From contig CAVZRL010000005.1 in assembly GCA_963777775.1 (NCBI GenBank), positions 372,001 through 436,000 of the forward strand: a stretch of 64,000 bases of DNA, given 5' to 3'. This document shows, piece by piece, positions 34,259 to 43,508 of the stretch. The position numbers and the translations under genes are program-made. Numbering within the stretch: the stretch's first letter is position 1; each line of letters opens with the position of its first letter. The DNA comes from WHSW01 sp963777775 (GTDB taxonomy: Bacteria; Actinomycetota; Thermoleophilia; Solirubrobacterales; 70-9). The notes beneath the pieces were generated by a model. It made no database searches, was not told where the DNA came from, and was given only the letters and a program-made list of their open reading frames with translations.

Positions 34259-35752
34259 TCAAGCGTCGTGCGGGACCGGCAGGCCGTCGAGCTCGCCGGC
34301 CGATGCGGCGAGCACCGTGCGCGCCACCCCGCGCCAGCTCCAGAGGCGCTCGACCGTCTCGCGCAGCGCCTCGCTCGCCGCCTCGCGCTGCGGATCGGCC
34401 AATGCGAGCCAGCCGTCGACGCGGGTGGCGATCGCCTCGACCGCGCCGTCGTCGAGCCCGAACGAGAGCAGCCGGCCGACCTCGACCGGGAGCTCGGCCG
34501 CCAGCGCGCTGCTGACCTCGGCCGCCCCGGAGTGATGGGCCGAGACCGGCAGCGCGCCGGTCGCCGCGGCCTCGGCGGCGACCATCCCGAAGGCCTCCGG
34601 GAAGGTGCTCGGGAAGACGAGCGAATCCGAGGCCGCGACCGGCACCGCGACCTCGTCGTGCTCGAGCCGCCCCGCGAAGGCGACCGAGCCCGCCGCGGCG
34701 CGGGCCTGCTGCTCGTAGTCGGCCGGGAGCGCGGCGAGGTAGGCAGTCAGCATGTCCAGCGGCTCGTCGTCTGAGCCCTCGAGCCCGCGCCCGTGCTCGG
34801 CGAGCTCGCGCAGCGGCCCGAGGTCGCCGGCGGCGAGCCCGTCCCAGACTCCCCGCAGGACGCCGTCCAGGGTGCCGAAGCCGACGATCAACAGACGGGC
34901 AGAGGGGTGTGTGCGATGGATCAGCGGCCAGGCGGCGAGCAGCAGATCGACGCCCTTGGAGACGATCAGCTTGCCGACGTAGATCACCCGCGGGCCGTCT
35001 CCGTCCGCGAACCACTCGAGCGCCGACCCGGCAGCGGCGGTGTCGCGATCCCAAGAGCTGCCCTCGTTCGGCTCGTCGAGCCGGCGCAGGTCGCGCGCCA
35101 GCCCGAGCAGCCTCGCTCGTCTGTCGTCTGTGGCACACGGCGCGAACAGCTCCGTGTCGACGCCGGGCGGGCCGAGTCTGACCTTCGCGTTCGTCGCCGG
35201 GTCGTCGACCGCGCGGCGCAGGCGGGCGGCGATGTGACCTGAGCCGACCAGGATCCCGGCGGCCCCGGCGCAGGCCTCCTGGGCGTAGGGGCCGAAGCGC
35301 TCGAGCTCGGGAATCACCGTGTAGGAGAGGTCGGAGCCGTGCACCTTGATCGCGTAGCGCAGCCTCGCGCGGGCGAGGATCACCGGCCCCATCACCAGGT
35401 GGTTGGCGAGCGCCGCATCCACCCCGCCGACCGCGTCGACGATCTCCGCCACGGCGCTCACGTTCGCCGCCAGGTAGCGGTCGAGCTCCGCGTCGGTGAG
35501 CTCGGCGAAGGTCTTGACCTCGAAGCCCTCGTAGGTGTCGGGGACGAAGACCGGCAGCAAGCCGCCGATCTCGGGATTGTGGATGGTCACCGAGCCGGGG
35601 GCGCCCGGGGGCGCGAGGTCGGGCGCCTCGCGGTCCTGGCAGACCATGTGGACCTCGTGGCCGAGGGCGGCGAGGGCGCCCGCGAGCTCGGCGTTGTAGA
35701 CGTTCGAGCCGGTGCCGCGGAGCAGGTAGCCGTGGAAGATCAAGACCTTCAC
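34259..35752 (-). CDS. GT4-family glycosyltransferase
   Basis: 497-residue GT-B fold enzyme. N-terminal KVLIFHGYLLRGTGSNVYNA binds the acceptor side; YVGKLIVSKGVDLLLAAWP and FPSTFPEAFGMVAAEAAATG are the nucleotide-sugar (GT4, EX7E-type) motifs. A 60-residue insertion (about 310-370) separates the two C-terminal motifs. Sugar and acceptor unknown; cell-envelope glycan or glycolipid synthesis is likely. Divergent from the zinc-ribbon gene. Confidence 0.85.
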   Translation of the reverse strand: MKVLIFHGYLLRGTGSNVYNAELAGALAALGHEVHMVCQDREAPDLAPPGAPGSVTIHNPEIGGLLPVFVPDTYEGFEVKTFAELTDAELDRYLAANVSAVAEIVDAVGGVDAALANHLVMGPVILARARLRYAIKVHGSDLSYTVIPELERFGPYAQEACAGAAGILVGSGHIAARLRRAVDDPATNAKVRLGPPGVDTELFAPCATDDRRARLLGLARDLRRLDEPNEGSSWDRDTAAAGSALEWFADGDGPRVIYVGKLIVSKGVDLLLAAWPLIHRTHPSARLLIVGFGTLDGVLRGVWDGLAAGDLGPLRELAEHGRGLEGSDDEPLDMLTAYLAALPADYEQQARAAAGSVAFAGRLEHDEVAVPVAASDSLVFPSTFPEAFGMVAAEAAATGALPVSAHHSGAAEVSSALAAELPVEVGRLLSFGLDDGAVEAIATRVDGWLALADPQREAASEALRETVERLWSWRGVARTVLAASAGELDGLPVPHDA

Positions 35753-35810
35753 GCCCCGGCAGGCTATGGGCCAGCGCCGGACGACGGACCGAGGGGATAT
35801 CTTTGCGGCG

Positions 35811-36077
35811 GTGCAGAACCCTCGGCAGATCTTCCGTCTTCGCGCCCGCGCCTCGGGCCGCGAGACGTTCGCCGCCGCCGAGCCGGGTGGCGTCTACGTC
35901 GATCGCGAGACCGGCGAGGAGATGGAGCCCGTGACCCGGACCCTGCCCCTCGCGCCTTCGGAGTCGGCGCTCCTGCGCACCCCCGAGAACCTGCGGGAGT
36001 GCCGCCGCTGCGAGCAGCTGATCGGACTCGACGTCAGCGACTGCCCGTACTGCGGCCTGCGCCAGCCGGCACTTTGA
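35811..36077 (+). CDS. Small zinc-ribbon protein
   Basis: 88 residues starting GTG 35811 (VQNPRQIFRLRARASGRETF) with a C-terminal CRRCEQLIGLDVSDCPYCG, four cysteines in two CxxC pairs that should bind one zinc. GATATCTT just upstream could be a -10 box of a leaderless promoter. ATG 35766 would add 15 residues but lies only 14 bp from the divergent gene. The stop overlaps the next TTG (TTGA). Function unknown. Confidence 0.55.
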   Translation: MQNPRQIFRLRARASGRETFAAAEPGGVYVDRETGEEMEPVTRTLPLAPSESALLRTPENLRECRRCEQLIGLDVSDCPYCGLRQPAL

Positions 36078-36442
36078 GCGTCGCGAGCCGCTCCGGCGCG
36101 GCGCTCGCCGCGGCCGCCGTGATCGCGGCCTTCGGCGCCTGCGGCGACGACGAACCTGAGACGACCAGCTCGACCACGAGCACGACTGAGAGCACCTCGA
36201 CCACGAACGAGACAACGACCGGGCAGGCGACCCCGACCTCGACCACGACGACGACCGCGCCCGAACCCGACGACGACTCCTCCGGCGGCACGCCGGTGCC
36301 CGGCGCGTTCGAGGATCACCAGGGTGGCGGCCCCGACCCCGGCACCGGCGAAGGCGAGTTCGACGACGGAGGCGGCGGCGGCGCCAGCCCTCCCGACGCA
36401 TTCGAGGAGTTCTGCGAGCAGAACCCGGCCGCCTGCGAGTAA
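36074..36442 (+). CDS. Thr/Ser-rich putative lipoprotein
   Basis: 122 residues from TTG 36074: an export signal ending at a lipobox-like Cys (AAFGAC), a Thr/Ser-rich linker of about 40 residues, then Asp/Gly/Pro-rich sequence and a short end FEEFCEQNPAACE with two Cys. It looks like a surface spacer protein. No family recognised. Coupled to the zinc-ribbon gene by TTGA. Confidence 0.5.
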   Translation: MSVASRSGAALAAAAVIAAFGACGDDEPETTSSTTSTTESTSTTNETTTGQATPTSTTTTTAPEPDDDSSGGTPVPGAFEDHQGGGPDPGTGEGEFDDGGGGGASPPDAFEEFCEQNPAACE

Positions 36443-36452
36443 GTTCGGCCGG

Positions 36453-37190
36453 CTAGGCGAGGAATGCCCAGTACATCAGCCGGGCGCCCTCATACGTGCA
36501 GTCGTAGTGGCGCTGCCCGCCCACCTTCTGCTGCGGCCGGCTGCGGTCGAGCAGATCGTTCTCGTTCAGGCACTGGCCCTGCTCGCGGCTGGCGCGCCAC
36601 TCGTCCGAGTTGCGCGCCTGGTAGTCGGCGAGGTTCGAGATCCAGGTCGGGGTGGTCAGCGCGACGATCATCCCCTTGCGGACCCGGAGCGGATCGGTGA
36701 GCGTGAACACGGGCCGGTTGCCGAGCACCGACTCGAGCTGGACCACGGGGCTCTGCTTGACGAGCTTGAACCTGCCCTTGCCCTTCGGCTTCAGGATCGA
36801 GAGCCGGGCACTGGGCGGGCCGCTCTTCGAGAGCGCCTCGGCGAAGAAGGTCCGCTCCTTCTTGTCCGGCTTCGAGAGGGCGACGCTCCAGGCGACGATC
36901 GTACCCGGCTTGCGGACCTTGAACGGGTTGCGGCGCCCGTCGGCGGAGGTCTGAAAGCCCGTTACGCGCCCCATCGCCTGGCAGGCCCTGTCGGCGGGGA
37001 CGTTCCCCCCCTTCGGGGTCGGGCAGTTGGGCTTCGGCGCGCTCTTCGTCTTGCCGATCACGGTCGCTTTCGCATCCGCCGCGCCGGCCCGGTCGGAGCC
37101 TGCGAACGCGAGCCCGAGCGCGAGCAGGCTGGCGCAGGCAGCCGCGAACGCGATCGCGACGGTGCGGGGACGTTTGCCGGTGGCGGCCAT
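36453..37190 (-). CDS. Secreted protein of unknown function
   Basis: 245 residues with a signal peptide (about 1-35, ending near GAADA) and a compact Lys-rich domain: GFQTSADGRRNPFKVRKPG, IVAWSVALSKPDKKE, LRVRKGMIVALTTPTW. Cysteines near both ends (NCPTP, GQCLNE, YDCTYEG) could form disulfides. Similar sequences recur in Thermoleophilia as far as I recall, without assigned function. ATG 37190 chosen as first residue of the signal. Confidence 0.6.
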   Translation of the reverse strand: MAATGKRPRTVAIAFAAACASLLALGLAFAGSDRAGAADAKATVIGKTKSAPKPNCPTPKGGNVPADRACQAMGRVTGFQTSADGRRNPFKVRKPGTIVAWSVALSKPDKKERTFFAEALSKSGPPSARLSILKPKGKGRFKLVKQSPVVQLESVLGNRPVFTLTDPLRVRKGMIVALTTPTWISNLADYQARNSDEWRASREQGQCLNENDLLDRSRPQQKVGGQRHYDCTYEGARLMYWAFLA

Positions 37191-37284
37191 GGAAAAGCTG
37201 GAACACCCGGCCCAGGGCAGGGTTTCGGTTCTCCAGCGGCCCATAGCTTAGGCCGACGTCGCGCCGCCGGTAGATTCCCCCGCC

Positions 37285-38256
37285 GTGCCTGCAATAGAGG
37301 TGACAGGACTGGAGCGCGAGTTCGAGGGCGGGATCCGTGCCGTGGACGGGGTCGATCTCGAAGTCGCGGACGGCGAGATCTACGCGTTCCTGGGGCCGAA
37401 CGGAGCCGGGAAGACGACCACGGTCCGGATGCTGACCACGCTCCTGCGCCCGACCGGGGGCTCTGCTCGGATCATCGGTCATGACGTGGTCGCCGATGCG
37501 GCCGCCGTACGCCGCTCGATCGGCGTCGCGCTTCAGGAAGCGGCGCTCGACCCGCTGATGACCGGCCGCGAGCTGCTCGCGCTGCAGGCGACCCTGCACG
37601 GGCTGATCGGTGACGAGGCCGAGCGCCGCGGCGCGGCGCTGCTGACCCGGGTCGGGCTCAGCGAGGCCGCCGACCGCCGAGTCGGCACCTACTCGGGTGG
37701 GATGCGCCGCCGGCTCGACCTCGCCTCGGCGCTCGTCCACCAGCCGCGGGTGCTGTTCCTCGACGAGCCGACCACCGGCCTCGACCCGGTCTCGCGGAAG
37801 GCGATCTGGGAGGAGGTCGAGGCGCTCAACCGCGAGGGAACGACGGTCTTCCTCACCACCCAGTACCTCGAGGAGGCCGACCAGCTCGCCGACCAGGTCG
37901 GGATCATCGCGAGGGGAAAGCTCGTCGCCGAGGGCACCCCGGCCTCGCTCAAGGCCGAGGTCGGCAAGCCTCACCTCGAGATCGGCCTCTCCGATGGCTC
38001 CGCCGAGCAGGCCGAGCGGGTCTGCGCCGCGTTCGGGCGCCGCCTGCCCGAGCGCGAGGGCAAGGTGCTGGTCGAGCTCGACGGGGGCGCGAGCGAGGTC
38101 GCCAAGGTCGTCCGGGCCCTCGACGAGGCCGGGATCGCGGTCGAGTCCCTCGACCTGGTCGAGCCGAGCCTCGACGACGTTTTCGTCGCCAAGACCGGCG
38201 AGCACCTCGAAGGCGCTGAGTCAACACCCGACCCGGTCGAGGCCGGCGTGGATTGA
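37285..38256 (+). CDS. ABC transporter ATP-binding protein, DrrA-like
   Basis: 323 residues. Walker A GPNGAGKTT, signature YSGGMRRRLDLA, Walker B VLFLDEPTTGLD and switch His replaced by Gln (TTQYLEEAD), typical of the DrrA/antibiotic-exporter type, plus the C-terminal DrrA extension. It energises the two permeases that follow by TTGA overlaps. Export of a hydrophobic compound is expected; the substrate is unknown. Confidence 0.92.
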   Translation: MPAIEVTGLEREFEGGIRAVDGVDLEVADGEIYAFLGPNGAGKTTTVRMLTTLLRPTGGSARIIGHDVVADAAAVRRSIGVALQEAALDPLMTGRELLALQATLHGLIGDEAERRGAALLTRVGLSEAADRRVGTYSGGMRRRLDLASALVHQPRVLFLDEPTTGLDPVSRKAIWEEVEALNREGTTVFLTTQYLEEADQLADQVGIIARGKLVAEGTPASLKAEVGKPHLEIGLSDGSAEQAERVCAAFGRRLPEREGKVLVELDGGASEVAKVVRALDEAGIAVESLDLVEPSLDDVFVAKTGEHLEGAESTPDPVEAGVD

Positions 38257-39041
38257 CGCGCCTGGCGCTCAACCTGCGCGTGATCGCGGCGCTCGGCCGG
38301 CGCTCGGTCCGCCAGACATTCCGCCGGCCGCAGCTGATGGCGCCGATCATCGTCTTCCCCACCCTGCTGCTCGCGATCCAGACCGGCGGCGCCGGGCGCG
38401 CGATCGGCCTCGAGGGCTTCCCGGAGGTAAACGGGTTCCTCGACTTCATGCTTGCCGGGGCGATGGTGCAGTCATGCCTGCTGGCCGGTAACAGCGGCGG
38501 GATCGCGCTCGCGGTCGACCTCGAGATGGGCTTCACCGACCGTCTCTTCGCCGCTCCGATCTCGCGCTTCGCGATCGTCGCGGGCCGGCTCGCGGGCACC
38601 GCGGCGCTCGGCGCCGCGACGGCGCTCTGGTTCCTCGCGATCGGGCTCGTGTTTGGCGCCGAGATCGAGGGCGGGGTCGCCGGCGCGCTGCTGATCGTGC
38701 TCCTCGTCTCGCTCTCGGCACTCGCCTTCGGCGGCCTCGGCGCGGCGGTGGCGCTCTACGCCGGGCGCGCCTCGGTGGTCCAGGGGCTGTTCCCGCTCGT
38801 CTTCGTGATCCTCTTCCTCTCCAACGCCTTCTTCCCCGCCAACCTGATGCTCGATCCCGCGGCCACGATCGCCGACTACAACCCCCTCAGCCTGATCGTC
38901 GACGGGATCCGCGACACCGTGATCGGCGGGTTGACGGTAGAGGCGGTTGCCGGGGCACTCGGAGCGATCGCCCTGATCGGAGCGATCTCGACCGGGCTCA
39001 GCTCGCTGGCGCTCCGCCGCCGCCTGAGGTTGGGGGGTTGA
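38253..39041 (+). CDS. ABC-2 type exporter permease 1
   Basis: 262 residues, six membrane helices, ABC-2 permease pattern with GFTDRLFAAPISRFAIVAGR and NAFFPANLMLDPAATIADYNPLSLIVDGIR. TTG 38253 overlaps the ATPase stop. Two different permeases after one ATPase suggest a heterodimeric membrane part. Confidence 0.88.
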   Translation: MTRLALNLRVIAALGRRSVRQTFRRPQLMAPIIVFPTLLLAIQTGGAGRAIGLEGFPEVNGFLDFMLAGAMVQSCLLAGNSGGIALAVDLEMGFTDRLFAAPISRFAIVAGRLAGTAALGAATALWFLAIGLVFGAEIEGGVAGALLIVLLVSLSALAFGGLGAAVALYAGRASVVQGLFPLVFVILFLSNAFFPANLMLDPAATIADYNPLSLIVDGIRDTVIGGLTVEAVAGALGAIALIGAISTGLSSLALRRRLRLGG

Positions 39042-39844
39042 CCGGCCCGGCCGCGTCGGCGGGCCGCGTCCCCGGACTGGGGGCCGATCTGGCGACCGTC
39101 CGCGCACTCGTGCGCAGGGCGGGAAACGAGATCCTGAGGGTCCCGGGGGCGGCGATCCCGGGCGTGCTTGCTCCGACGATCTTCTTCCTCGGGCTGACCG
39201 CGGTGTTCGGGGGGTTGACCGCGCTGCCCGGCTTCACCGCGGAGGAGTACCAGAGCTTCATCATCCCGATCAGCCTGCTCCAGGGCGCCGGGTTCACCGG
39301 CGCCGCAACCGGGGTCAACCTCGCCCGCGATATCGAGCTGGGCTGGTTCGACCGGCTGATCGTCTCCCCGGCGCCGCGGCCCGTGCTGCTCGCCGGCCTC
39401 GTGCTCTCGGCCAGCCTTCGGGCGCTGATCCCGGCCACTTTCCTGCTCTGCGTCGGGTTCGCGATCGGGGTCGCCTGGCCGGGCCTCGACGGGCTCGCGC
39501 TCGCCCTGCTGCTGGTCATGTGCATGGGCGCGGTAGCCGCCTTCTGGGGGGTCACACTGGCGCTGCACTTCCGCAGCCAGGGCGCCGCGCCGCTGATGCA
39601 GGCGGGGATGTTCGTCCTCATCCTGACCACGACCGCCTACGCGCCGCTCGCCCTGTTGACCGGCTGGTTGCAGGAGGTCGCGCGGCTCAACCCGTTGACC
39701 CAGGTGGTCGAGGCGATCCGGCAGGGGTTCGTCGACGGGACCGTGACCTGGGCCGAGACCTGGCCGGGGCTGCTCGCGATGGCCGCCTTGCTGGCGCTGC
39801 TCGGAGGCCTGGCGCTGCGCCAGATCAATCGCGTCGGTCGCTGA
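39038..39844 (+). CDS. ABC-2 type exporter permease 2
   Basis: 268 residues, six helices, paralogous to permease 1: GWFDRLIVSPAPRPVLLAGL and ARLNPLTQVVEAIRQGFVDG are the matching blocks. TTG 39038 overlaps the permease 1 stop (TTGA). It completes the exporter operon. Confidence 0.88.
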   Translation: MTGPAASAGRVPGLGADLATVRALVRRAGNEILRVPGAAIPGVLAPTIFFLGLTAVFGGLTALPGFTAEEYQSFIIPISLLQGAGFTGAATGVNLARDIELGWFDRLIVSPAPRPVLLAGLVLSASLRALIPATFLLCVGFAIGVAWPGLDGLALALLLVMCMGAVAAFWGVTLALHFRSQGAAPLMQAGMFVLILTTTAYAPLALLTGWLQEVARLNPLTQVVEAIRQGFVDGTVTWAETWPGLLAMAALLALLGGLALRQINRVGR

Positions 39845-39883
39845 CCGGCGAGCCATCCGGCGGCGCCCGTACGGTGCGCGCTG

Positions 39884-40599
39884 ATGCGGATTCGGCTGTC
39901 GTATGCGAACGTCATGGCCACGGTCGCGGTCTTCATCGCGCTCGGCGGCGGTGCCTACGCCGCCCTCAGCCTGCCGGCCGGAAGCGTGAAGTCGAAGCAG
40001 ATCGCGAAGAACGCGGTCCGCGCGAAACAGATCGCGAAGCGCGCGGTACGCAAGAAGGAGCTGGCGCGCAACGCCGTCCGCTCGCGGAAGATCAAGGACG
40101 GCCGGGTGAAGTCGTTCGACCTCGCCGACTCCTCGGTGACCTCCGCGAAGCTGGCCGACGACTCTGTCAGCTCGCCGACGAGTCGGTGACGCCGCCCAAG
40201 CTCGGGACGGTGGACTACGCCCGGGTGGAGGCCGCAGGCTCGACCACCTCGGCCACAGCGACCGACCTCGCGTCCCCCGGCCCGGAGCTCGAGCTGACCC
40301 TGGGCCCGGACTCGTTCGCGACCGTGCTCGCGACGATGACCGCGCCGGGCGGAGGGACCACCGACGACTGCCGGTTCGGGGTCGTGGTCTCGGGCCCGGG
40401 CTTCGACGTCCAGCTCCCGTTCGAGGGCGGGGCCGCGTTCAGCGGACCGCCGTCCGGCCCGCGGACCGAGTACGCGTTCACGCTGCCGCCGCTGCCGGGC
40501 GGCGACCTGAGCTTTCGGATGGTCTCTCGCCGCGCCTCCGGGGACGATCCGTGCACGTTCTCGAACCGCCGGCTCTGGGTCGAGGTCTCCGAGCCGTAG
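39884..40599 (+). pseudogene. Frameshifted secreted repeat protein
   Basis: The first frame (39884-40189) begins MRIRLSYANVMATVAVFIAL, a leader common in Thermoleophilia secreted proteins, followed by Lys-rich degenerate repeats (KSKQIAKNAVRAKQIAKRAV). It stops at 40189, while the expected continuation ESVTPPKLGTVDYARVEA and a beta-rich domain to 40599 lie in another frame. The break is at about 40160-40175 inside a repeat unit (ADDSV/ADESV), so a small deletion or a sequencing error there would explain it. Confidence 0.65.
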
Positions 40600-40615
40600 G
40601 CCGGACGACCGGCGC

Positions 40616-40834
40616 CTACTTGTAGCGGTAGGTGATCCGGCCGCGGTCGAGGTCGTACGGCGAGAGCTCGATCTTGACCCGGTCGCCGGGCAGGATCCGG
40701 ATGTAGTGCCGGCGCATCTTGCCCGAGATGTGGCCGAGCACCTCGTGCTCGTTGTCGAGCTTGACCTTGAACATCGTGTTGGGCAGGGCCTCGGTGACCT
40801 CGCCCTCCATCTCGATCTTCTCTTCCTTTGCCAT
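40616..40834 (-). CDS. infA: Translation initiation factor IF-1
   Basis: 72 residues, full length, MAKEEKIEMEGEVTEALPNT to GRITYRYK, one OB-fold S1-type domain. Essential for 30S initiation complexes. Here it is not beside ribosomal protein genes but upstream of an enoyl-CoA hydratase gene on the same strand. Confidence 0.96.
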   Translation of the reverse strand: MAKEEKIEMEGEVTEALPNTMFKVKLDNEHEVLGHISGKMRRHYIRILPGDRVKIELSPYDLDRGRITYRYK

Positions 40835-40865
40835 CCGCGGGCAGCCTAGCGCCTGCAGGGGCGCC

Positions 40866-41654
40866 CTACTTGCCCTCGAAGCTCGCCTTGCCGGGCCCCT
40901 GCTTGAGGAAGGAGCGAACCGCGTTGCGCAGATCCTCGGTCGCGAACAGGTCCGCGAACTGCTCCGGGGTGATCTCGTCCGCCGCCGCCAGCCCGTGGTC
41001 GGAGAACGCGCGCACGATCCGCTTCGTCGCGGCGTGGGCCCTGGTCGGGCCGGCGGCGAGGCGCTCGGCGAACCGCATCCCCTTCTCCTGCACGGTGCCG
41101 TCGGGGACGACCCGGTTGACCACCCCCCACCGCGCCAGCGTCGCGGCGTCGTAGATCCCTCCGGTCATCACGAACTCGCGCGCTCGGCCGGGTCCCGCGC
41201 GCTCGGCCATCCGTTGCGTCCCGCCCGCCCCCGGGGTCAGGCCGACAATCGCCTCGACGAGCCCGAACTGCGAGGACTCCTCGGCCCAGATCAGATCGCA
41301 GCCGAGCGCGATCTCGAGCCCAGCCGTGAGACAGAGCCCATGCACGAGAGCGAGAGTGGGGATCTCAAGCGCCTCGAGGCGCTGCACCCCCCGGATCAGC
41401 GGATCGGCGAGGTTGGCGGCGTCGCCGGGATCCCCGTCCGCGATGCGCTGGAACCCGTTCACATCGACCCCGCCGGTGAAGATCTCACCCTCCGCCCGCC
41501 AGATCAGCGCCCGCGCCCCGGCGTCGTCGACCTCGTCGAGACAGCCCATCAGCTCCTCGAAGGCGGTGTCGGTGAACAGGTTGAGCGGCGGGTTGGAGAG
41601 CACGACCGAGGCGACGTCGCCTTCGAAGCGGGCGGTGATCGTCGGGTCAGCCAT
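40866..41654 (-). CDS. Enoyl-CoA hydratase/isomerase family protein
   Basis: 262-residue crotonase-fold enzyme. ALVHGLCLTAGLEIALGCDL forms the oxyanion-hole region and EAIVGLTPGAGGTQRMAERAG the second active-site loop, where Gly/Glu residues for hydratase activity are partly kept. Probable 2-enoyl-CoA hydration; isomerase activity is possible. Its ATG overlaps the HIT gene end by 8 bp. Confidence 0.85.
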   Translation of the reverse strand: MADPTITARFEGDVASVVLSNPPLNLFTDTAFEELMGCLDEVDDAGARALIWRAEGEIFTGGVDVNGFQRIADGDPGDAANLADPLIRGVQRLEALEIPTLALVHGLCLTAGLEIALGCDLIWAEESSQFGLVEAIVGLTPGAGGTQRMAERAGPGRAREFVMTGGIYDAATLARWGVVNRVVPDGTVQEKGMRFAERLAAGPTRAHAATKRIVRAFSDHGLAAADEITPEQFADLFATEDLRNAVRSFLKQGPGKASFEGK

Positions 41655-42066
41655 CAGAACCTCCGTTGCGGATCAGCGCCGCGGTGCGCGCGATCTGTTC
41701 GGACCCGGCGCCGCGGGGGATCCAGGGCAGCTTCAAGGGGTCGTCTTGATAGCGCGGGATGACGTGCAGGTGGAAGTGAAAGACGGTCTGCCAGGCGGCC
41801 GAACGGCAGGCGTTGAGGATGTTGAAGCCAGCCGGCTCGAGCGCCTGGTCGATCCGAACCGCGAGCCGGCGCGCGGCCAGCGTGGTCCGCTCGAGGTCGA
41901 GGTCACCGATCTCGATCAGGTCGGCCGAGTGGATGCGCGGCACGACCAGCGTGTGGCCCGGAGTCGCCGGGTTGATGTCCATGAACGCGACCGTGTGCTC
42001 GTCTGAGTCGACGATCTCGGCCGGGGCGTCACCGGCGACGATGGCGCAGAAGATGCAGTCCGACAT
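41647..42066 (-). CDS. HIT-family hydrolase
   Basis: 139 residues with the histidine triad HFHLHVIPR and the N-terminal CIFCAIVAGDAPAEIV of HINT-type nucleoside phosphoramidases; two CxxC cysteines may bind zinc. Nucleotide phosphoramidate hydrolysis is the family activity. Sits between the tRNA nucleotidyltransferase and hydratase genes in one unit. Confidence 0.9.
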   Translation of the reverse strand: MSDCIFCAIVAGDAPAEIVDSDEHTVAFMDINPATPGHTLVVPRIHSADLIEIGDLDLERTTLAARRLAVRIDQALEPAGFNILNACRSAAWQTVFHFHLHVIPRYQDDPLKLPWIPRGAGSEQIARTAALIRNGGSDG

Positions 42067-42080
42067 GCGGCCGGCGCAGC

Positions 42081-43508
42081 CTATTGCAGGCGCCTGGCGA
42101 GCGCGACCGCGTCGTCGGCGGTCTTCACCTCGCCGGTGTAGACCGCGGCCTCGATCTCGCCGATCAGCCGCCCCAGCTCGGGCCCCGGCTCGACCCCGAT
42201 CGCGCTCGCCAGCTCGTCGCCGGGGATCGGCGCCCGGGGAGGCCCCTCGTGGTGCCAGCGAATGGCCGCCGGGAGGATCTCCCGGGCGAACTCCAGATGC
42301 GCCTCGATCATCTGCGCCGAGGCGGTCGGCCCGCTGCCCCGCGCCGAGAGCCGGTCCGCGATCGTGAGCACGGTGACGTCGGCGGCGACGGGCGCGGTCA
42401 GGCGCAGGTACTCGTATTCGCGCCGCCGGGAGAGGGGACGCTCGCGAGCCATGAACCCGAGGTGGAGGTGATGGAGGGTGAGCGCCTCGAGATGCCTGCT
42501 CAGCACCCGGCTCGCCTTCAGCCGCGCGCAGGCCACGGCGACGAGCGAGGCCCCCTCGCGGTCGTGGCCGACGAATGAGACCATCCCGCCTGCGTGCTCC
42601 TGGCGCGTCACCGGCTTGCCGACGTCGTGCAGGACGGCGCCAAGACGCAGTGCCCCGCCGCGGCTGAGGTCGTCGGCGAGCGGCTCGTCGAGCAGCGCCT
42701 GCAGCTCGCCTGCGGCACCGCCGGCGTAGCGGTCGAGGTCGCGCTCCACGTCGAGCAGCCGGGCGAGCACCTCGATCGTGTGCTCGTGGACGTCGAGGTG
42801 GTGGTTCGGGTTCTGAACCACGCCGCGCAGCGCGGCGAGCTCGGGCAGCACCCCGGGGGTCGCCCCGAGCTCGTCGAGCAGCCGCAGGCCGGCGATCGGG
42901 TCGGGCCCGGCGATCAGCAGCCGCAGCTCGGCGAGCTGGCGCTCGCCGGCCGGCTCACCGGCGCGTCCCGACGACTCGAGCGCCAAGGCACGGGTCTCGG
43001 GCGCCGGCTCGAGCCCGAGCTCGGCGCCGAGCCGGGCGGCGCGGAGGATCCGCAGGGGATCCTCGGCGAAGCTGCGGGCCGAGACCGCACGCAGCACCCC
43101 CGCCTCGAGGTCGGCGGCGCCGCCGGTGGGATCGATCGCGCCGGCGTCCGGGTCGCGCAGTGAGATTGCGATCGCGTTGACGCTGAAGTCGCGCCGGCCG
43201 AGGTCGGCCTCGATCGTCGGGCCGCGCAGCCGGGCGACGTCGGCGTGCCAGCTGCGGTCACCGGCGAGCGCCCGCCAGGTGCCGAACTCGGCCGAGAGCT
43301 CGAAGGCGACGCCGCCGGCCCGCTCGGCGATGGCTCGCGCAAACGCGCGCTCGTCGCCTGCGACCGCGAGGTCCAGGTCGACGACCGGACGACCGCGGAT
43401 CGCGTCGCGGATCGCGCCGCCGACGATCCACGCCTCCTCCTCCTCGGCGAGGGCGCCGCGCGCCACCCCCGCGGCCGGCGCCAAGAGCAGGGCGTCGGCG
43501 ACGCTCAC
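42081..43508 (-). CDS. tRNA nucleotidyltransferase/poly(A) polymerase family with HD domain
   Basis: 475 residues. Head domain: GGAIRDAIRGRPVVDLDLAV gives the GG, RD and DxD nucleotidyltransferase motifs; RRDFSVNAIAI follows. C-terminal HD phosphohydrolase: HEHTIEVLARLL and LHDVGKPVTR. A CCA-adding enzyme is most likely; poly(A) polymerase cannot be excluded. GTGA overlap with alr upstream. Confidence 0.85.
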   Translation of the reverse strand: MSVADALLLAPAAGVARGALAEEEEAWIVGGAIRDAIRGRPVVDLDLAVAGDERAFARAIAERAGGVAFELSAEFGTWRALAGDRSWHADVARLRGPTIEADLGRRDFSVNAIAISLRDPDAGAIDPTGGAADLEAGVLRAVSARSFAEDPLRILRAARLGAELGLEPAPETRALALESSGRAGEPAGERQLAELRLLIAGPDPIAGLRLLDELGATPGVLPELAALRGVVQNPNHHLDVHEHTIEVLARLLDVERDLDRYAGGAAGELQALLDEPLADDLSRGGALRLGAVLHDVGKPVTRQEHAGGMVSFVGHDREGASLVAVACARLKASRVLSRHLEALTLHHLHLGFMARERPLSRRREYEYLRLTAPVAADVTVLTIADRLSARGSGPTASAQMIEAHLEFAREILPAAIRWHHEGPPRAPIPGDELASAIGVEPGPELGRLIGEIEAAVYTGEVKTADDAVALARRLQ

